From an uncultured Blastococcus sp. (GTDB lineage: Bacteria; Actinomycetota; Actinomycetes; Mycobacteriales; Antricoccaceae): a stretch of 7,305 nt of DNA. Each line of letters opens with the position of its first letter. Position 1 is the first letter of the stretch. Positions 4,828 to 7,305 of the stretch are shown here, piece after piece. The notes below the pieces were generated by a model that was not told where the DNA came from, did no database searches, and saw only the letters and a program-made list of their open reading frames with translations. Both the position numbers and the translations under genes were made by a program. The stretch spans positions 1 to 7,305 of the forward strand of contig CAMIGT010000057.1 of NCBI GenBank assembly GCA_946221975.1, in the 5' to 3' direction.

Positions 4828-6218
4828 ATCTCCCAATCTGGTTTCGGACTGTCACGGTCTGACGGCCCCGTCCCCGGGGCCTCGGGGTGGCGCTGTTCTT
4901 GGCGGCGGTGCCAGTCGCGCGAGATCGCCTCGCGCAACGGCGGTACGACGACGCCCTCGCCGGCGAGCACCCGCCGCGTGCGGTTGCGGTAGCGGATGAT
5001 CATCACGATGCCCAGCGCCCAGACGACGTACTGGAATGCGAAGGCCCACTTGTACGCCGCAAGACTGTAGTCGCCGCGGGTGCCCGACCCAAACCAGTCG
5101 AGGATCACGCCCATGGCAAACATGGTGATCAACGAGGCGACGAACCCGCCGACGTTGACGATCCCGGTGGCCGTGCCCAGCCGCGACGACGGGTTGAAGG
5201 TGCGCGCGAAGTCAAACCCGACCATCGAGCCGGGGCCGCCGAGCGAGGTGGCGAGTACGGCGAACGCCACGGTCCAGACCGGAGCTCGACCCGGCCAGGC
5301 AAGCACCAGCGTCCACGCCGCGATGCCCAGCGCCACAAGGCCGAGCACCATCGTCGAGCGGCGCAGCGGATGCCGCGCGACCATCCGACCGAGCACCGGC
5401 GAGATGGTCACCGCGACGAGCACGTTGAGGCTGAGGATGAACGACGCGGTCGCCTGCCGGTAGCCCAGGCCCTGCGTCATGAACGGGTAGCCCCACAGCA
5501 TCGTGAAGGTCTGGATGCTGAACGGCGTCGTGAAATGCACCCAGAAGCCGACCTTCGTGCCGGGGTGCCGCCACGACGTGGCCAGCTGGCGGCCGATCTC
5601 GCTCGGCGAGAGCTCCTTGCTGCGCGTCGCGGCATCCTCTCCGCCCCGGAAGAAGACGAAGACGAGTACGCCGGCCAGCGCGCAGAATCCCGCGAGGCCA
5701 AGGAAACTTGCCGTCCAGTGGTCGACGGAGATCATCGCGGCAAACGGGATCGCACTGAGCAGCTGCCCGATCTGGCCGAGCAGTCCGGTGGTCTGGGTCA
5801 GCATCGGCACCTGGCGCGGCGGAAAGAGCTGGGCGACCTTGCGCAGCACGCTGGAGAAGATGAACGCATCGCCGGCACCGATCAGCATGCGCGCCAGCAG
5901 CGCCGGCGTGACGGAAGTGGCGAACGCGAGATATGCCTGGCCAATCACCATGAGCGCGCAGCCAAGCAGCACCAACCGACGGGGACCGTAGCGGTCGATG
6001 AGTACGCCGACCGGGATCTGCAGTCCGGCGTACACCAGCAGCTGCACGACGGTGAAGATGGCGACGTCGGAGGCCGAGGCGTGGAAGCGTTCGGACGCCG
6101 GGATCGCCGCCACACCAAACGAAGTGCGCCCGAAGACCGCGGCGATGTAGGCAAAAGTCCCTGCGAAGTAGGAGATCCAGACGCCGCGGGAGACGCGCTG
6201 CGTGACCGCCTCAGACAT
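4824..6218 (-). CDS. Major facilitator superfamily transporter, substrate unknown
   Basis: This 464-residue integral membrane protein has about twelve hydrophobic helices in two halves separated by a hydrophilic loop (about 191-222). MFS motif A is seen as [11 protein letters not shown] at 71-81, with a weaker copy ([14 protein letters not shown]) in the second half and glycine-rich helices such as [15 protein letters not shown] charged tail of about 60 residues, rich in Arg, Glu and Pro, ends in PKPDWEI. MFS proteins carry small molecules using ion gradients. No substrate can be read here. The ATG at 6218 overlaps the murI end by eight bases and has GGAG seven bases upstream. The stop overlaps the rph start. 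The comparable position in the mycobacterial order holds Rv1339, a metallo-beta-lactamase-fold cAMP phosphodiesterase, so this gene is an insertion or replacement in a core operon. Confidence 0.9.
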   Translation of the reverse strand: MSEAVTQRVSRGVWISYFAGTFAYIAAVFGRTSFGVAAIPASERFHASASDVAIFTVVQLLVYAGLQIPVGVLIDRYGPRRLVLLGCALMVIGQAYLAFATSVTPALLARMLIGAGDAFIFSSVLRKVAQLFPPRQVPMLTQTTGLLGQIGQLLSAIPFAAMISVDHWTASFLGLAGFCALAGVLVFVFFRGGEDAATRSKELSPSEIGRQLATSWRHPGTKVGFWVHFTTPFSIQTFTMLWGYPFMTQGLGYRQATASFILSLNVLVAVTISPVLGRMVARHPLRRSTMVLGLVALGIAAWTLVLAWPGRAPVWTVAFAVLATSLGGPGSMVGFDFARTFNPSSRLGTATGIVNVGGFVASLITMFAMGVILDWFGSGTRGDYSLAAYKWAFAFQYVVWALGIVMIIRYRNRTRRVLAGEGVVVPPLREAISRDWHRRQEQRHPEAPGTGPSDRDSPKPDWEI

Positions 6219-7035
6219 CGACGTGCTCCACCCGCTCGATCAGCGGGCCGAGGAATCGGCGGGCGAGCGCAAAGAACTGCTCCGCGTCGCCGGTGCAGCT
6301 GAACGTCAAGCGCCCGGACGCGTCATCGGGGGCAAAGAGGTCGAGGCGGGTCAGCTCGCGGTAGAGGTCCTTCGCCGTCTCGTCCGCGCTGTTGACGAGC
6401 GTCACCCCATCGCCCATGACCACGCCGAGTACGCCGGTCAGCATCGGATAGTGCGTGCAGCCGAGCACCAGCGTATCGACGCCGGCTTCCTGCAACGGCT
6501 GCAGATAGGCGCTGGCCAGGCCCATGATCTGCCGCCCGTTGGTGATTCCCCGCTCGACGAAGTCCACAAATCGCGGACAGGCCTGTGAGGCCACGTCGAC
6601 CGACTCGCCGGCGCGGTCGGCGACCTCGGCGAACACCCGCTCGTAGGCGCCGCTGCCGACCGTGGCGGCCGTGGCGATCACCCCGACGCGACCGCTGGCG
6701 GTCGCCGCGACGGCACGGCGTACGGCGGGATGGATGACCTCGAGGACCGGTACGTCGTAGCGCGCCCGCGCGTCTTCGACCATGGCCGCGCTGGCGGAGT
6801 TGCACGCGATCACGAGGGCCTTCACGCCCTGCTCGACCAGAGAGTCCAGGCACTGCAGGGCATACTTGCGGATTTCCGCGACGGGGCGCGGCCCGTACGG
6901 CACGTGCGCGGTGTCGCCAAGGTAGGTGATGGACTCGTGCGGCAGCTGATCGATGATCGCGCGCGCCACAGTCAGTCCGCCTGCGCCGGAGTCGAACACG
7001 CCGATGGGCGCGTCACGACCGGTCAGAACCTCCAC
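6211..7035 (-). CDS. murI: Glutamate racemase
   Basis: This 274-residue protein is typical in length. It contains [17 protein letters not shown] (11-27, with catalytic Asp15 and Ser16), [13 protein letters not shown] (38-50), VIACNSASA with catalytic Cys78 and LGCTHYPML with catalytic Cys193. The two cysteines act as the acid/base pair that interconverts L- and D-glutamate in the cytoplasm, supplying D-glutamate for peptidoglycan. The only sensible in-frame start is the GTG at 7035. It has no upstream Shine-Dalgarno sequence. The one GGAGG nearby overlaps the start codon itself. It lies three bases after the rhomboid stop, so reinitiation after rhomboid translation is likely (inference). An out-of-frame ATG at 7039 opens only eight codons. 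Confidence 0.97.
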   Translation of the reverse strand: MEVLTGRDAPIGVFDSGAGGLTVARAIIDQLPHESITYLGDTAHVPYGPRPVAEIRKYALQCLDSLVEQGVKALVIACNSASAAMVEDARARYDVPVLEVIHPAVRRAVAATASGRVGVIATAATVGSGAYERVFAEVADRAGESVDVASQACPRFVDFVERGITNGRQIMGLASAYLQPLQEAGVDTLVLGCTHYPMLTGVLGVVMGDGVTLVNSADETAKDLYRELTRLDLFAPDDASGRLTFSCTGDAEQFFALARRFLGPLIERVEHVDV

Positions 7036-7038
7036 GCA

Positions 7039-7305
7039 TTACAGGGTAGGGGCAGCACCCGTCGTCGATGTCGACGCCCGGCGCGTCCGCTGACGTCGCG
7101 ACAGCAACCACGCCATGACCACGCCACCGATCGCGCCGCCAAGGTGCGCCTGCCAGGAGACGCCGCTGTCGGTGGGCAGTACGCCGAACAACACGGTCCC
7201 GTACAGCACGAACACCACGACGGAGATCAGGATCTGCTTGCCGTTGCGGTTGAAGATGCCGCGGGCAAGCAGGTAGGTCAGCAGCCCGAACACCAGGCCG
7301 CTGGC
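7039..7305 (-). CDS. Rhomboid family intramembrane serine protease (N-terminal part outside window)
   Basis: Only the last 88 residues are present. The gene runs off the right window edge, and the frame is open through base 7305. The visible part opens ASGLVFGLLTYLL, the end of the GxSG motif whose serine (second visible residue) is the catalytic nucleophile. Further on, SWQAHLGGAIGGVVMAWLL carries the catalytic histidine (visible residue 54) in the last core helix. A hydrophobic helix (ILISVVVFVLYGTVLFG) lies between. A short basic Ser/Thr-rich tail follows. Rhomboids cut membrane proteins inside or near the bilayer. Substrates are unknown here. It stands just before murI, as Rv1337 does in M. 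tuberculosis. Confidence 0.9.
   Translation of the reverse strand, partial: ASGLVFGLLTYLLARGIFNRNGKQILISVVVFVLYGTVLFGVLPTDSGVSWQAHLGGAIGGVVMAWLLSRRQRTRRASTSTTGAAPTL

Noticed and set aside
4887..6302. A 471-codon plus-strand open frame opposite the transporter
   Set aside because: It is antisense to a clear MFS gene, its translation is rich in Arg, His, Asp and Gly with no domain pattern, and long antisense frames are expected in GC-rich DNA.
7010..7039. Short upstream peptide (eight codons from the ATG at 7039) before murI
   Set aside because: It has no ribosome binding site of its own and its sequence shows no regulatory pattern. It is most likely a chance overlap with the rhomboid stop.

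Overview
This is a GC-rich window, about two thirds G+C by eye, from an actinomycete (Actinomycetota). Two gene neighbourhoods match the order known in mycobacteria. The leftward run rhomboid protease, murI, (extra gene), rph, rdgB parallels Rv1337-Rv1341 of Mycobacterium tuberculosis. The divergent pair of a DUF3618 protein and bcp parallels Rv2520c/Rv2521. I cannot name the genus.

Layout, left to right. (1) 1-1187, plus: the 3' four fifths of a fused acetyl-CoA carboxylase carboxyltransferase (beta then alpha domain), whose start lies outside the window. (2) 1189-1272: four perfectly phased 21-bp tandem repeats between two convergent genes. (3) 1278-1586, minus: a small DUF3618 membrane-anchored protein, divergent from (4) bcp, 1750-2226, plus, a thiol peroxidase. 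(5) 2248-2266: a GC hairpin, then 2268-2341, plus: a tRNA with anticodon UAG (leucine) that has the short variable loop of class I tRNAs, although bacterial tRNA-Leu is normally class II. (6) 2355-3295, minus: two paralogous small four-helix membrane proteins of unknown function. The upstream copy is split by a one-base frameshift. (7) 3421-3477: a long imperfect palindrome. (8) 3503-7305, minus: a tightly packed operon, in transcription order rhomboid protease (partial), murI, an MFS transporter, rph and rdgB, with adjacent genes overlapping or nearly touching.

How the genes work together. The operon at the right combines D-glutamate supply for peptidoglycan (MurI), 3' trimming of tRNA (RNase PH) and removal of ITP/XTP from the nucleotide pool (RdgB), plus a membrane protease and a transporter that takes the place of the phosphodiesterase gene Rv1339 in the mycobacterial order. 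Bcp handles peroxides and the carboxyltransferase feeds malonyl-CoA or a related extender to lipid synthesis.

Most of the window is ordinary core genome. The parts worth a second look are the class I tRNA-Leu(UAG), the tandem repeat, the frameshifted paralogous membrane pair that abuts the tRNA, and the palindrome at 3421-3477. I found no convincing evidence of a new defence or mobile system.
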